Below, piece after piece: positions 1 through 7,244 of a stretch of 36,779 nt of DNA. Location of the stretch: positions 1 to 36,779 of the forward strand of contig JAMOTK010000059.1 of NCBI GenBank assembly GCA_027062365.1. Reading direction: 5' to 3'. The notes beneath the pieces are model-generated. The model did not search any database. It was not told the origin of the DNA and was given only the letters and a program-made list of their open reading frames with translations. Made by a program: the position numbers and the translations under genes. Numbering within the stretch: position 1 is the first letter of the stretch; each line of letters begins with the position of its first letter. The stretch comes from Sulfurovum sp. Its GTDB lineage: Bacteria > Campylobacterota > Campylobacteria > Campylobacterales > Sulfurovaceae.

Positions 1-30
1 GTCTCTTAACATCTCATCTTGATTATGCAT
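1..30 (-). CDS. 5' end of a leftward gene (partial, unknown product)
   Basis: On the minus strand an ATG at position 30 opens a frame reading MHNQDEMLRD up to the window edge. A strong Shine-Dalgarno AGGAG (plus-strand CTCCT at 37-41) lies 6 bases upstream of that ATG. Ten codons are too few to name a product. The gene is divergent from the 201-aa gene at 116, so 31-115 must carry both promoters; it is very AT-rich. Confidence 0.5.
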   Translation of the reverse strand, partial: MHNQDEMLRD

Positions 31-115
31 AAAAAACTCCTCTTACTATATATCCCTTACTATATCAAAAAATTACTTTTAAACTACTCTCCTTTGCTTT
101 TTTCTTTTATGCTGA

Positions 116-721
116 ATGGTTACTAATCTTTTTAAGAAAAAAAGTAATAAAGATAATATGAAAATGATTATATTACAAGTGAATGATATGTGTCGACCTA
201 TTGCACGTGGAGAACTTTATGAAGAACCGTTAGAAGAGTTTTTAGAATCGAATGGATTTGGAGAAGTTACTGGTTCTGGAACTGCTCTTCAAGAAAATAA
301 TGATCCTTGGTATTGTGAAGTAGAACTTTCTATTAATAATGAATCAAATTCAGTTATCACAGAATTAATAAAAGAAATTGAACGAATTGGTGTACCAAAA
401 GGAAGTCGCTTAATTTTTGAGGATCAACAAGAAATTCTTATTGGGATACTTGAAGGTGTTGTAGTTAATCTAAATTATACTGAAGCTCCTGAAAGTGTAC
501 TAGATGAAACTGATTTTAAAGCTTTATGGGATGGCATAGCAAATGCAGTTGAACCATATGGTGTCTACCACGATGATGTTAATAGAAATGGAAAAACAAC
601 TATTTATTATTATGGAAAAGATGCACAATCAATTGTAAAATCAGTAAAAGAAAAAATCAAAGGGCATAAGTTAGAGCAATTTATTGATGCCATAGCACTT
701 CCGTTAGTGATTGAGGAATAA
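116..721 (+). CDS. hypothetical protein, 201 aa
   Basis: I do not recognise this protein. It is soluble and acidic, with no signal peptide or membrane segment. It appears to have two halves of about 90 residues, with the second starting near EILIGILEGVVVNLNYTEAP. The first ATG has no visible Shine-Dalgarno. The internal ATG at 158 (protein beginning MKMIILQVND) also has only a weak one and could be the true start, because the first 14 residues are lysine/asparagine-rich and look non-domain. It is divergent from the partial gene at 30 and followed by a 13-bp stem-loop. It could be an immunity-type or other accessory protein, but nothing in the sequence proves that. Confidence 0.55.
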   Translation: MVTNLFKKKSNKDNMKMIILQVNDMCRPIARGELYEEPLEEFLESNGFGEVTGSGTALQENNDPWYCEVELSINNESNSVITELIKEIERIGVPKGSRLIFEDQQEILIGILEGVVVNLNYTEAPESVLDETDFKALWDGIANAVEPYGVYHDDVNRNGKTTIYYYGKDAQSIVKSVKEKIKGHKLEQFIDAIALPLVIEE

Positions 722-749
722 GCCGTGTGCAACTCTTAACAAAACATAG

Positions 750-785
750 TAGCCAATAAATTACCTAACGGAAATTTATTGGCTA
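750..785 (+). terminator. stem-loop after the 201-aa gene
   Basis: TAGCCAATAAATT (750-762) pairs perfectly with 773-785 across a 10-base loop, 29 bases after the stop codon. There is no clean T-run after it, so a terminator role is likely but not certain. The loop contains CTAACG, which is complementary to CGTTAG at about 792-797. Confidence 0.55.
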
Positions 786-838
786 TATTCAGTCGTTAGA
801 AGACAAATAAACTTTAAAAAATAATCTATAGGATTAAA

Positions 839-943
839 ATGAAATATATATTATCAATATTAGTAGTATTAATATTTTCTGGTTTCTCTCGTTCCCATCC
901 GTCCTCGGTGGGAATGCATACGAGAGCTAGAGTAAGAAAATAA
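839..943 (+). pseudogene. secreted-protein gene truncated by REP insertion
   Basis: An ATG with an upstream AGGA (830-833) starts the peptide MKYILSILVVLIFSGF, a typical signal peptide or lipoprotein leader. After 16 codons, at 888, the reading frame runs into the left REP copy. It continues as low-complexity SRSHPSSVGMHTRARVRK to a stop at 941-943. I read this as the 5' end of a secreted-protein gene cut by the REP/transposase unit. No continuation of the protein is recognisable on the far side. Confidence 0.5.
888..927 (+). repeat. left REP element
   Basis: This is the inverted counterpart of 1514-1553 (one mismatch, at 1519). Internally TTCCCA (892-897) pairs with TGGGAA (909-914), and CCG (899-901) pairs with CGG (906-908) around loop TCCT. 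The single T898 is bulged. A bulged imperfect hairpin is the classic REP shape. Confidence 0.75.
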
Positions 944-974
944 ACGCTTAACCCTAAAAAAGCTACAATACTAT

Positions 975-1508
975 ATGGGAAGATAACGATATAAAATATA
1001 TGAACCAACGCATCCACATTTTCTAACTTGTACCATTTTAAATTGGCTACCAATATTTACAAGAAAAGAAAGTGTACAAATAATAATAGATAGTTTAAAA
1101 CATCTACAAAAAGAAGAAAACCTAAAACTCTATGCCTATGTTATACTTGAAAACCATCTACATATTATTGCTCAAAGTGATGATATAGGTAAGAGTATGA
1201 GACACTTTAAATCATTTACTGCCAAAGCACTACTCAAACTCTTACAAAAAGAAAATGCACAAACACTATTAGAACAGTTTAAATTTTATAAAAAAGCTCA
1301 TAAAACAGATAGAACTTATCAAATATGGCAAGAGGGCTACCAACCAAAACTTATACAGACAGATGCTATAATGATTGCTAAGATTAATTATATTCATCAC
1401 AATCCTGTAAAGAGAGGTTATGTAGATGAAGCTAAACACTGGAGATATTCATCTGCTAGGAATTATGAGGGTATTGATGGATTGATAGAGGTGGATAGAT
1501 TTTGGTAG
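975..1508 (+). pseudogene. REP-associated tyrosine transposase (Y1_Tnp/RAYT) with in-frame stop
   Basis: Translation from ATG 975 gives M-G-R-stop (TAA 984-986). It is then open without a break to the stop at 1506-1508: RYKIYEPTHPHF..., ENHLHII and YIHHNPVKRGYV. The Y1/HuH single-strand transposase features are present: the NHLH histidine pair and the tyrosine of the YIHHNP segment. The total of about 177 codons is normal for the family. There is no in-frame ATG, GTG or TTG between the stop and 1197, and a start at 1197 would lose the HuH motif. The gene therefore looks inactivated by one nonsense mutation, or the TAA is a sequencing error. It lies between inverted REP copies. Confidence 0.75.
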
Positions 1509-1513
1509 TTTAG

Positions 1514-1553
1514 GCTCTTGTATGCATTCCCACCGAGGACGGATGGGAACGAG
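1514..1553 (-). repeat. right REP element
   Basis: This is the inverted copy of 888-927 with 39 of 40 bases identical and the same bulged hairpin. It begins 5 bases after the transposase stop codon. Confidence 0.75.
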
Positions 1554-1562
1554 TAAGAGGTC

Positions 1563-1620
1563 GGGTGATAACAATAACTCACCTACTACTCCTCTTATCA
1601 CCCCATTCACAGTAGTAGGT
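1563..1620. repeat. two interleaved perfect inverted repeats
   Basis: GGGTGATAA (1563-1571) pairs with TTATCACCC (1595-1603), and ACCTACTACT (1581-1590) pairs with AGTAGTAGGT (1611-1620). The arms occur in the order A-B-A'-B', so both cannot form simple nested hairpins but could form a pseudoknot. The element lies 10 bases beyond the right REP and overlaps the decayed HTH gene. Confidence 0.55.
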
Positions 1621-1721
1621 TGTGATATACCTAAGACTTTAGCAATGATATACTGAGAGTAACCTTGTTTGTAAGCTTTAACTATCTGCTTGTTTCTCTC
1701 TTTTGGTTTCTCTTCTATCAT
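1600..1721 (-). pseudogene. remnant of a helix-turn-helix tail, possibly from another REP transposase
   Basis: Leftward codons read KERNKQIVKAYKQGYSQYII and then AKVLGISQPT, a clear helix-turn-helix of the kind found at the end of some transposases. No protein body precedes it. An adjacent frame just upstream reads KVNEWMGLKY, which suggests a frameshifted continuation. After the HTH the frame runs into the interleaved inverted repeats and then the REP copy. I read it as a 3' fragment of a lost gene. Assignment to a transposase is inferred mainly from its position beside the RAYT unit. Confidence 0.4.
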
Positions 1722-1758
1722 ACTTCAAGCCCATCCACTCATTTACTTTAAAGTTATA

Positions 1759-2814
1759 TTATCCTAAAATATAGAGGGCGAGTGCATCACTTAAGAAAAA
1801 ATTACAGTTATAGTAGTGCGTAGTGTTATCGCTTAACTTCTTTTCTTCATAGAGTATGGATGCTCTTTCTTGCATCTCTTTGGGCAATAGGTCTTTTTGT
1901 ATGCCTATGATAGAGCGTAATCCCAAAAATATTTTTTCGGTGAGTAACTCACTATCGCTCAAAGACTCTTCACGGATAGATAAAGGGTTTTCTATATAGG
2001 CTTCTATCTGTGTGGGAGGGTAAAAACGGGTATGACTCAAAAATCCTACAGCTCCTGCTCCTGCTCCTATATAGTCTTTGGTTTCCCAATATCCTTTATT
2101 GTGCTTACTTTGGTAGCTTCCAAAATTGGAAATCTCGTAGGCTTTAAACCCTCTTTTTTCTATCTCTTGGGTCACAAAAAATGCTAGATTTTCATCTTCT
2201 TGCTGTACTTCTGGTGTACTTGAAAATACTGTACCCTCTTCAATCGTGAGTTCATACGCAGAGATATGGTCTATAGGTAAAGTAAAGGCAGACTGTATAT
2301 CTGCTAAAAGTAGGGCTTTGGTATCGCCTTGATAGTTATAGATTAAATCTAAAGAAATATGGGCAAATCCTAACTCATGGGCATACTCTATCGCTTCTTT
2401 GGCTTGTTGGGGGGTGTGTGCTCTGTTGAGGGCTTTGAGTTTGTCACTGTCAAAGCTTTGTACACCAAAACTTATACGATTGACCCCTAACTCTTTCATG
2501 CCTTTGAGCCATATTTTGGTCGCAGAGTTGGGATTGGCTTCACTGGTAATCTCTGCAAACTCTTGTAAATAGGGTTTGAGTAGGGTAAAGATAGGCTGAT
2601 AGAGTAGGGGATTGACGGTAGAGGGTGTGCCTCCTCCTATAAAAACGGTTTCTATACTGTGCTTTGCTACAGCAAAACGTTTTAGTTCAAAGCAGAGTTG
2701 TGTATAGAGTGCTTTCATATACGACTCACGTGTATCAAACTTATCTACATAGGTATTAAAAGAGCAGTAGTGACACTTGGAATCACAGTAAGGGATATGG
2801 ATATAGAGTAACAA
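1759..2814 (-). CDS. hemW: HemW-like radical SAM protein (coproporphyrinogen III oxidase-like)
   Basis: The protein has 351 residues. The radical SAM cluster motif is near the N-terminus: C-DSK-C-HY-C in YIHIPYCDSKCHYCSFNTY. It is followed by FIGGGTPS and the HemN/HemW-type core (RISFGVQSFDSDKLKALNR, and HISLDLIYNYQG). HemW binds a 4Fe-4S cluster and SAM and is regarded as a heme chaperone rather than the oxidase HemN; the short length and N-terminus fit HemW better. The start is a TTG at 2814: an in-frame TGA lies six codons upstream and there is no ATG between. The gene is divergent from nudH across about 100 bases. Confidence 0.88.
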   Translation of the reverse strand: MLLYIHIPYCDSKCHYCSFNTYVDKFDTRESYMKALYTQLCFELKRFAVAKHSIETVFIGGGTPSTVNPLLYQPIFTLLKPYLQEFAEITSEANPNSATKIWLKGMKELGVNRISFGVQSFDSDKLKALNRAHTPQQAKEAIEYAHELGFAHISLDLIYNYQGDTKALLLADIQSAFTLPIDHISAYELTIEEGTVFSSTPEVQQEDENLAFFVTQEIEKRGFKAYEISNFGSYQSKHNKGYWETKDYIGAGAGAVGFLSHTRFYPPTQIEAYIENPLSIREESLSDSELLTEKIFLGLRSIIGIQKDLLPKEMQERASILYEEKKLSDNTTHYYNCNFFLSDALALYILG

Positions 2815-2918
2815 ATTTAGATACTTTCAAATGGATATAACCGTTTTTTAGATAAAATAATAGCAGAAATTCAAGAGAAAAACTCTTGGAGATAGAAAAA
2901 TATTATAAATTTAATGAA

Positions 2919-3401
2919 ATGAGTACACAGATGGGTAAACGCTACAGACCAAATGTAGCAGCTGTAATACTCTCTTCTAAATACCCTCATAAATGTGAAT
3001 TTTTTGTGGCACATCGCAGTGACATACGTAATGTATGGCAATTTCCTCAAGGGGGAATTGATGAAGGTGAGACACCAAGAGAAGCATTAAAAAGAGAATT
3101 GTTAGAAGAGATAGGTTGTGACAAGGTAGAAGTTTTGGGAGAGTATCCCGAATGGATTTCGTATGATTTTCCTGAAAAATCACGGACTAAAAAGTCATAT
3201 AACTATGATGGGCAGAGACAAAAATATTTTTTAGTACGTCTCAAAGAGGGTGCTAAGATAGATTTACAAGCGTATGAAATACCAGAATTTGAAGAGTATT
3301 CTTTTGTAGAATATGATGAATTATTTGAAAAGGTAACATATTTTAAGCGTAGAATTTATCGTAGAGTGATTGATTATTTTATTAAAGAGGGTTTGATATA
3401 G
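2919..3401 (+). CDS. nudH: RNA pyrophosphohydrolase (RppH/NudH, Nudix)
   Basis: This Nudix hydrolase is expected to remove pyrophosphate from 5'-triphosphate RNA (known from RppH) and/or hydrolyse diadenosine polyphosphates. The Nudix box is complete: GGIDEGET followed by REALKRELLEEIG. The family's WQFPQGG and YRPNVAAV segments are present. A TTG at 2886 would add 11 residues, but the ATG at 2919 gives MSTQMGKRYRPNVAAV, close to the short N-termini of relatives; neither has a good Shine-Dalgarno. It is the first gene of the nudH-lysC-hobA-holB-folP operon, and its stop abuts the lysC ATG. Confidence 0.88.
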   Translation: MSTQMGKRYRPNVAAVILSSKYPHKCEFFVAHRSDIRNVWQFPQGGIDEGETPREALKRELLEEIGCDKVEVLGEYPEWISYDFPEKSRTKKSYNYDGQRQKYFLVRLKEGAKIDLQAYEIPEFEEYSFVEYDELFEKVTYFKRRIYRRVIDYFIKEGLI

Positions 3402-4607
3402 ATGTTAGTGGTACATAAATATGGTGGTACAAGTGTCGGTGATTTAGATCGCATTGAAAATGTGGCAAATCGTGTAGCCAAAGCAAGAGAAGCAGGAGAT
3501 AATATCGTAGTAGTGGTCTCTGCTATGAGTGGTGAGACCAATAAACTCATAGGCTACGCAGACCATTTTACAAGCACCCCTGCCAAAAAAGAGATGGATA
3601 TGCTATTGAGTTCAGGAGAACGAGTAACCGCAGCATTGCTTTCTATCGCCTTACAATCTAAGGGCTTTGATGCTGTAGCAATGTCTGGACGACAAGCAGG
3701 GATTGTCACAGATAATGCACATACCTATGCACGGATAGAATCCATTGACCCTACGGCTATGAATAGTGCGATTGAAGCAGGTAATATTGTCGTGGTGGCA
3801 GGATTTCAAGGTATCAACAAAGATGGCTCAGTGACTACGCTAGGGCGTGGAGGCTCAGACTTGTCTGCTGTGGCTTTGGCTGGGGCTTTGGGTGCTGACC
3901 AATGTGAGATATATTCAGATGTAGATGGTATCTATACCACCGACCCACGTATAGAACCCAATGCCAAAAAACTAGAGACGATTTCTTATGATGAGATGTT
4001 AGAGCTTTCAAGCTTAGGGGCTAAAGTTTTACAAAATCGTTCGGTAGAATTGGCAAAAAAATTAAAAGTAAAACTCTATGCAAAAAGTAGTTTTTCGGAT
4101 GATATAGGTACATTGATAACAGAGGAGAGTGAGAACATGGAAGAAGTATTGGTAGCAGGTGTAGTATTGGACAAAAACCAAGCAAGAGTGACATTACGAG
4201 GCGTATCAGATAGACCAGGTATCGCAGCAGAAATTTTTACCAAATTAGCAAATGAAAATATCAATGTAGATATGATTATCCAAAATATGGGTACAGATGG
4301 TTCTACCAATTTGGGCTTTACTGTACCACAATCAGAACATGAAAATGCCAAAGAGTTGATGGCAACCTTTGACCATGATATTGAGGGTATGGATTTTGAT
4401 GAGCATGTTTGTAAAGTATCGGTGGTAGGTGTGGGGATGAAATCACATTCAGGTGTAGCAGCGACAGCCTTTACTGTACTAGCAGATGCCAACATCAATA
4501 TACAAATGATTTCTACTTCAGAAATTAAAGTCTCTATGGTCATCGATGAGAAGTATGGCGAACTAGCGATTCGTGCGTTACACGAAGCCTATGAGTTAGA
4601 CAAATAA
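3402..4607 (+). CDS. lysC: aspartate kinase
   Basis: It phosphorylates L-aspartate, the first step toward lysine/diaminopimelate, threonine and methionine. The N-terminal amino-acid kinase domain starts MLVVHKYGGTSVG and has VVVVSAMSGETNKL, GRGGSDLSAVAL and DVDGIYTTDPR. Two C-terminal ACT domains (from about residue 265: RVTLRGVSDRPGIAAEIF, and KVSVVGVGMKSHSGVAA) should give feedback control by an end product. Its 401 residues match monofunctional class enzymes. The start directly follows the nudH stop and the stop overlaps the hobA ATG by one base, so translation is probably coupled. Confidence 0.95.
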   Translation: MLVVHKYGGTSVGDLDRIENVANRVAKAREAGDNIVVVVSAMSGETNKLIGYADHFTSTPAKKEMDMLLSSGERVTAALLSIALQSKGFDAVAMSGRQAGIVTDNAHTYARIESIDPTAMNSAIEAGNIVVVAGFQGINKDGSVTTLGRGGSDLSAVALAGALGADQCEIYSDVDGIYTTDPRIEPNAKKLETISYDEMLELSSLGAKVLQNRSVELAKKLKVKLYAKSSFSDDIGTLITEESENMEEVLVAGVVLDKNQARVTLRGVSDRPGIAAEIFTKLANENINVDMIIQNMGTDGSTNLGFTVPQSEHENAKELMATFDHDIEGMDFDEHVCKVSVVGVGMKSHSGVAATAFTVLADANINIQMISTSEIKVSMVIDEKYGELAIRALHEAYELDK

Positions 4608-5155
4608 TGCAACAACTCCTAAAATGGACACTTGACACTATTCGAGAAGATGAATCAGGATTTTCATGGATGGAAGAGTATCGCTATGAGTGGGCTCCTT
4701 TGGTACGAAATGCTGTAGCCCAAAGTATTGAAGGACGGACGGTACTTATCTTAACCGATAGTCCTCGTAAATGGTTTAGTAACTATATCTTAAATGCTGT
4801 CAATGATTTGGCTAAAAATAGACCACTTTTACCGTTTTATCAACTTTCTAAATCGTTTCCCAATTTGGATACTTTGCACTCTACTTCTGATTTGCAACTT
4901 TTAGAAGATATGCTTGATATATCTTATCCTAATGGGTATTATATTTGGTATATCGGTAGAAGTGACCATCTTTTTACCAAACTATCTTACCGTGCAGACA
5001 ATAGCTTTTTATGGATTATGGATCAAGAGGTACAAAATGCTTTTACGATGCGTTCTTCTGACCCACTTTTAGATATAAAATTACTTCAACTCTATAACCT
5101 TTTTGATAAAACACTCTCAGCAGTCCTTTTTGGGGAATTAGATTTAGAAGCATGA
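4607..5155 (+). CDS. hobA: HobA, DnaA-binding initiation regulator
   Basis: HobA binds domain I of DnaA and helps assemble DnaA on oriC; it is the structural counterpart of E. coli DiaA and is known from Helicobacter and relatives. At 182 residues it is the expected length. It shows the family's conserved stretches WAPLVRNAVAQSIEGRTVLI, LTDSPRKWFSNYIL, NRPLLPFYQL, DISYPNGYYIWYIGRSD and DPLLDIKLLQLYNLFDKTL. It overlaps lysC by 1 base and holB by 4 bases. This gene is the strongest single pointer to Campylobacterota. Confidence 0.92.
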   Translation: MQQLLKWTLDTIREDESGFSWMEEYRYEWAPLVRNAVAQSIEGRTVLILTDSPRKWFSNYILNAVNDLAKNRPLLPFYQLSKSFPNLDTLHSTSDLQLLEDMLDISYPNGYYIWYIGRSDHLFTKLSYRADNSFLWIMDQEVQNAFTMRSSDPLLDIKLLQLYNLFDKTLSAVLFGELDLEA

Positions 5156-5769
5156 CATTAACTTCACAAGTGATTATTACTTCACAACAAGAGCAAACCA
5201 TCGAAGCACTTGAAGCACTACAAAGTTCAGAACGCATTGTCAAGATTATAGAAGAAGAGAAAGCGTTTTCTGTAGAAGATGCTAAGCAGGTGATAGCCAA
5301 AGCCTATATGGCAAGTGAAGAGATAACCGTTATTATCTTAGGGGCAAAAGTCTTTTCGCCTATCGTCCAAAACAAACTTCTAAAAATTATAGAAGAGCCA
5401 CCTAAAAACAAAGTTTTTATACTCATCACACAAAGTAAATCTACTATCTTAGATACGATTCGCTCACGTTTGCCTATCACCATACTCTCTAGCGAGAAAG
5501 AAGAAGATGACTTGGGCTTGTCTCTGGCTTCACTGTCTCTTACTTCAGTCTATGCCTTTACCCAAACACACAAACGCACAAATAGCAAAGAGATGTCTTT
5601 GATTATCGAACATATTGCCAAAGATGCTATAAGCTCTATGAGATATGACCTAGATGAAAAAACCCTTTCACTCTTTGGAGACTGCTACACAGCATTAGAT
5701 ATGGGTTCTCCTCCACAGTTTATTTTAAATACGTTATTGTTAAAGTTACTCGCACGTAAAAAGAGATAA
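5152..5769 (+). CDS. holB: DNA polymerase III delta' subunit (short form)
   Basis: This is a clamp-loader subunit. The recognisable segment is NKLLKIIEEPPKNKVFILIT followed by ILDTIRSRLPI, the signature region of delta' proteins including the SRC-like arginine position (RSR). At 205 residues it is much shorter than the E. coli protein (334), as I recall is usual in this phylum. It has no Walker A ATP-binding motif, which fits a non-ATP-binding subunit. Its ATG overlaps the hobA stop by 4 bases. Confidence 0.85.
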   Translation: MTLTSQVIITSQQEQTIEALEALQSSERIVKIIEEEKAFSVEDAKQVIAKAYMASEEITVIILGAKVFSPIVQNKLLKIIEEPPKNKVFILITQSKSTILDTIRSRLPITILSSEKEEDDLGLSLASLSLTSVYAFTQTHKRTNSKEMSLIIEHIAKDAISSMRYDLDEKTLSLFGDCYTALDMGSPPQFILNTLLLKLLARKKR

Positions 5770-5792
5770 ACAATCTAAGGAGATATTCTTTC

Positions 5793-6947
5793 ATGTATAT
5801 GTATAAACTAGGCACGATGGCAGACAAAAAAGAAGCACTTGTGGCATTGGGTGTGCAGAGTGGGGGTGTGGGGATTATGGCAAAGAAAATGGAATCTTTG
5901 TACTTTTATATCAAAGACCTCAAAACCCCTGCTGTAAATATACTAAAACAAGATGCCCTTAGTATCGGTGCAGATTTAGCTGTGCCATCAGGTGTGATAG
6001 TGTGTGAAAAACCTCTGTATGACTGTATACTCATGGGTACACGCAAACATATAGAGATACTTTCACGCAAAGAATTGGCACAACCTTTTGGACTCAAAAA
6101 TGTAGCCAAATCTTTACAAAATTTTTTGGATATAAAGAGTCATCCTATAGAAGTCATGGGGGTTATCAATGCCAATGAAGATAGCTTTTTTGACGCAAGT
6201 CGTTTTAGCCCAAAAGATGCCATAGCACAAATCAATAGTATGATAGACGATGGGGTAAGCCTCATAGATATAGGTGCTGTCTCTTCTGCTCCTAATGCTA
6301 CAACGGTGAGTCCAGAGATAGAACTCGCCCGTATCAAGCCCATTTGTGACGCTATCGCATCTGCTAAGATAGATAAAAATAAGATAGATAAAAAAGTGAT
6401 ATTTTCGATAGATTCTTATACCCCTAGTGTGGTGGAGTATGCACTAAAGAGTGGGTTTACTTTGATAAACGACATTACAGGGGCTAGTGATGAAGCGATT
6501 ATCCATTTAGCTCTAAAATATAAAGCCAAACTCTGCATCATGCACATGCAAGGCACACCACAAACCATGCAAAAAGACCCTTATTATGAAGATATAATGC
6601 TTGAAGTGAGTGCATTTTTTGAAGAGCGTATTGCAAAATGTGAAGCCTTGGGGATGTCACGAGAAGATATTATCCTAGATGTAGGGTTAGGATTTGGTAA
6701 AACACTAGAACATAACCTCACACTCATCAAAAACATGGCTCATTTTGAAGTATTTGCGTGTAAAATATTGGTAGGGGCTAGTAGAAAATCAATGATAAAC
6801 CACATCATCCCCACCCCCATAAACGAGCGTCTAGCAGGAACACTAGCCATACACTTAAAAGCCGTAGAAAATGGTGCAAGTATCGTACGTTGTCATGATG
6901 TCAAAGAGCATATTCAAGCTTTGGCTGTGTATGAGGCAATGAGATAA
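5793..6947 (+). CDS. folP: dihydropteroate synthase
   Basis: It condenses dihydropterin pyrophosphate with p-aminobenzoate in folate synthesis. The catalytic TIM barrel starts near residue 118 (IEVMGVINANEDSF) and contains IFSIDSY, LINDITGAS, CIMHMQGTPQTMQ, DVGLGFGKTLEHN, KILVGASRKSMI and GASIVRCHDV. The N-terminal ~115 residues are an extension not present in E. coli FolP. Two substrate-binding loops differ from the classic enzyme: ANEDSFFDASRF replaces TPDSFSDGG, and DIGAVSSAPNAT replaces the STRPG loop. A good AGGAG (5778-5782) precedes the ATG. It is the last gene of the operon. Confidence 0.92.
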   Translation: MYMYKLGTMADKKEALVALGVQSGGVGIMAKKMESLYFYIKDLKTPAVNILKQDALSIGADLAVPSGVIVCEKPLYDCILMGTRKHIEILSRKELAQPFGLKNVAKSLQNFLDIKSHPIEVMGVINANEDSFFDASRFSPKDAIAQINSMIDDGVSLIDIGAVSSAPNATTVSPEIELARIKPICDAIASAKIDKNKIDKKVIFSIDSYTPSVVEYALKSGFTLINDITGASDEAIIHLALKYKAKLCIMHMQGTPQTMQKDPYYEDIMLEVSAFFEERIAKCEALGMSREDIILDVGLGFGKTLEHNLTLIKNMAHFEVFACKILVGASRKSMINHIIPTPINERLAGTLAIHLKAVENGASIVRCHDVKEHIQALAVYEAMR

Positions 6948-6988
6948 AAGTATTTGAAAGTGATGATAAAGGATGAGGGGAAATAAAT

Positions 6989-7243
6989 ATGCAAAATCAA
7001 ACCATAGTTTATAATAACGGAGAATTAGAACTAAACGTTTCAGTAGAGAAGGAAAGTGTTTGGCTAAATAGAAATCAACTATCAGAACTTTTTGATAGAG
7101 ATGTAAAAACCATAGGTAAACATATAAATAATGTTTTTAAAGAAAAAGAGTTAGAAAAATATGCAACTGTCGCAAATTTTGCGATAACTGCAAGTGTAAG
7201 AGTAGGAAGTCTAAAATCAGGATATTGGGAAGTAAAGGAATAA
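6989..7243 (+). pseudogene. RhuM-family N-terminal fragment
   Basis: The first ~65 of 84 residues match the start of RhuM-type 'virulence' proteins (VWLNRNQLSELFDRDVKTIG, then KHINNVFKEKELEKYATVANF). This DNA-binding-like region normally opens a protein of about 330 residues. After 'ITAS' the sequence turns to VRVGSLKSGYWEVKE and stops, so the expected YNLDVIISVGYRV region is missing. A GAGG Shine-Dalgarno precedes the ATG, and a short functional peptide cannot be excluded. The gene stands between folP and a solitary antitoxin, in an accessory pocket. Confidence 0.6.
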
Positions 7244-7244
7244 A

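Larger units (their letters stand above)
888..1553 (+). mobile_element. RAYT/REP unit (BIME-like) with inverted REP copies at its ends
   Basis: A REP-associated tyrosine transposase gene (975-1508) sits between two inverted copies of one 40-base sequence at 888-927 and 1514-1553, matching at 39 of 40 positions. This is the organisation known for RAYT genes, which are flanked by the REP palindromes they are thought to mobilise. The transposase carries a nonsense codon, so this copy is probably inactive on its own. Confidence 0.75.

Noticed and set aside
826-1053. A 75-codon leftward frame across the left REP and transposase start
   Set aside because: It runs antisense through the REP hairpin and the RAYT N-terminus, has no ribosome binding site and no recognisable domain.
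4076-4543. 155-codon leftward frame inside lysC
   Set aside because: Antisense shadow of the conserved ACT-domain region of aspartate kinase.
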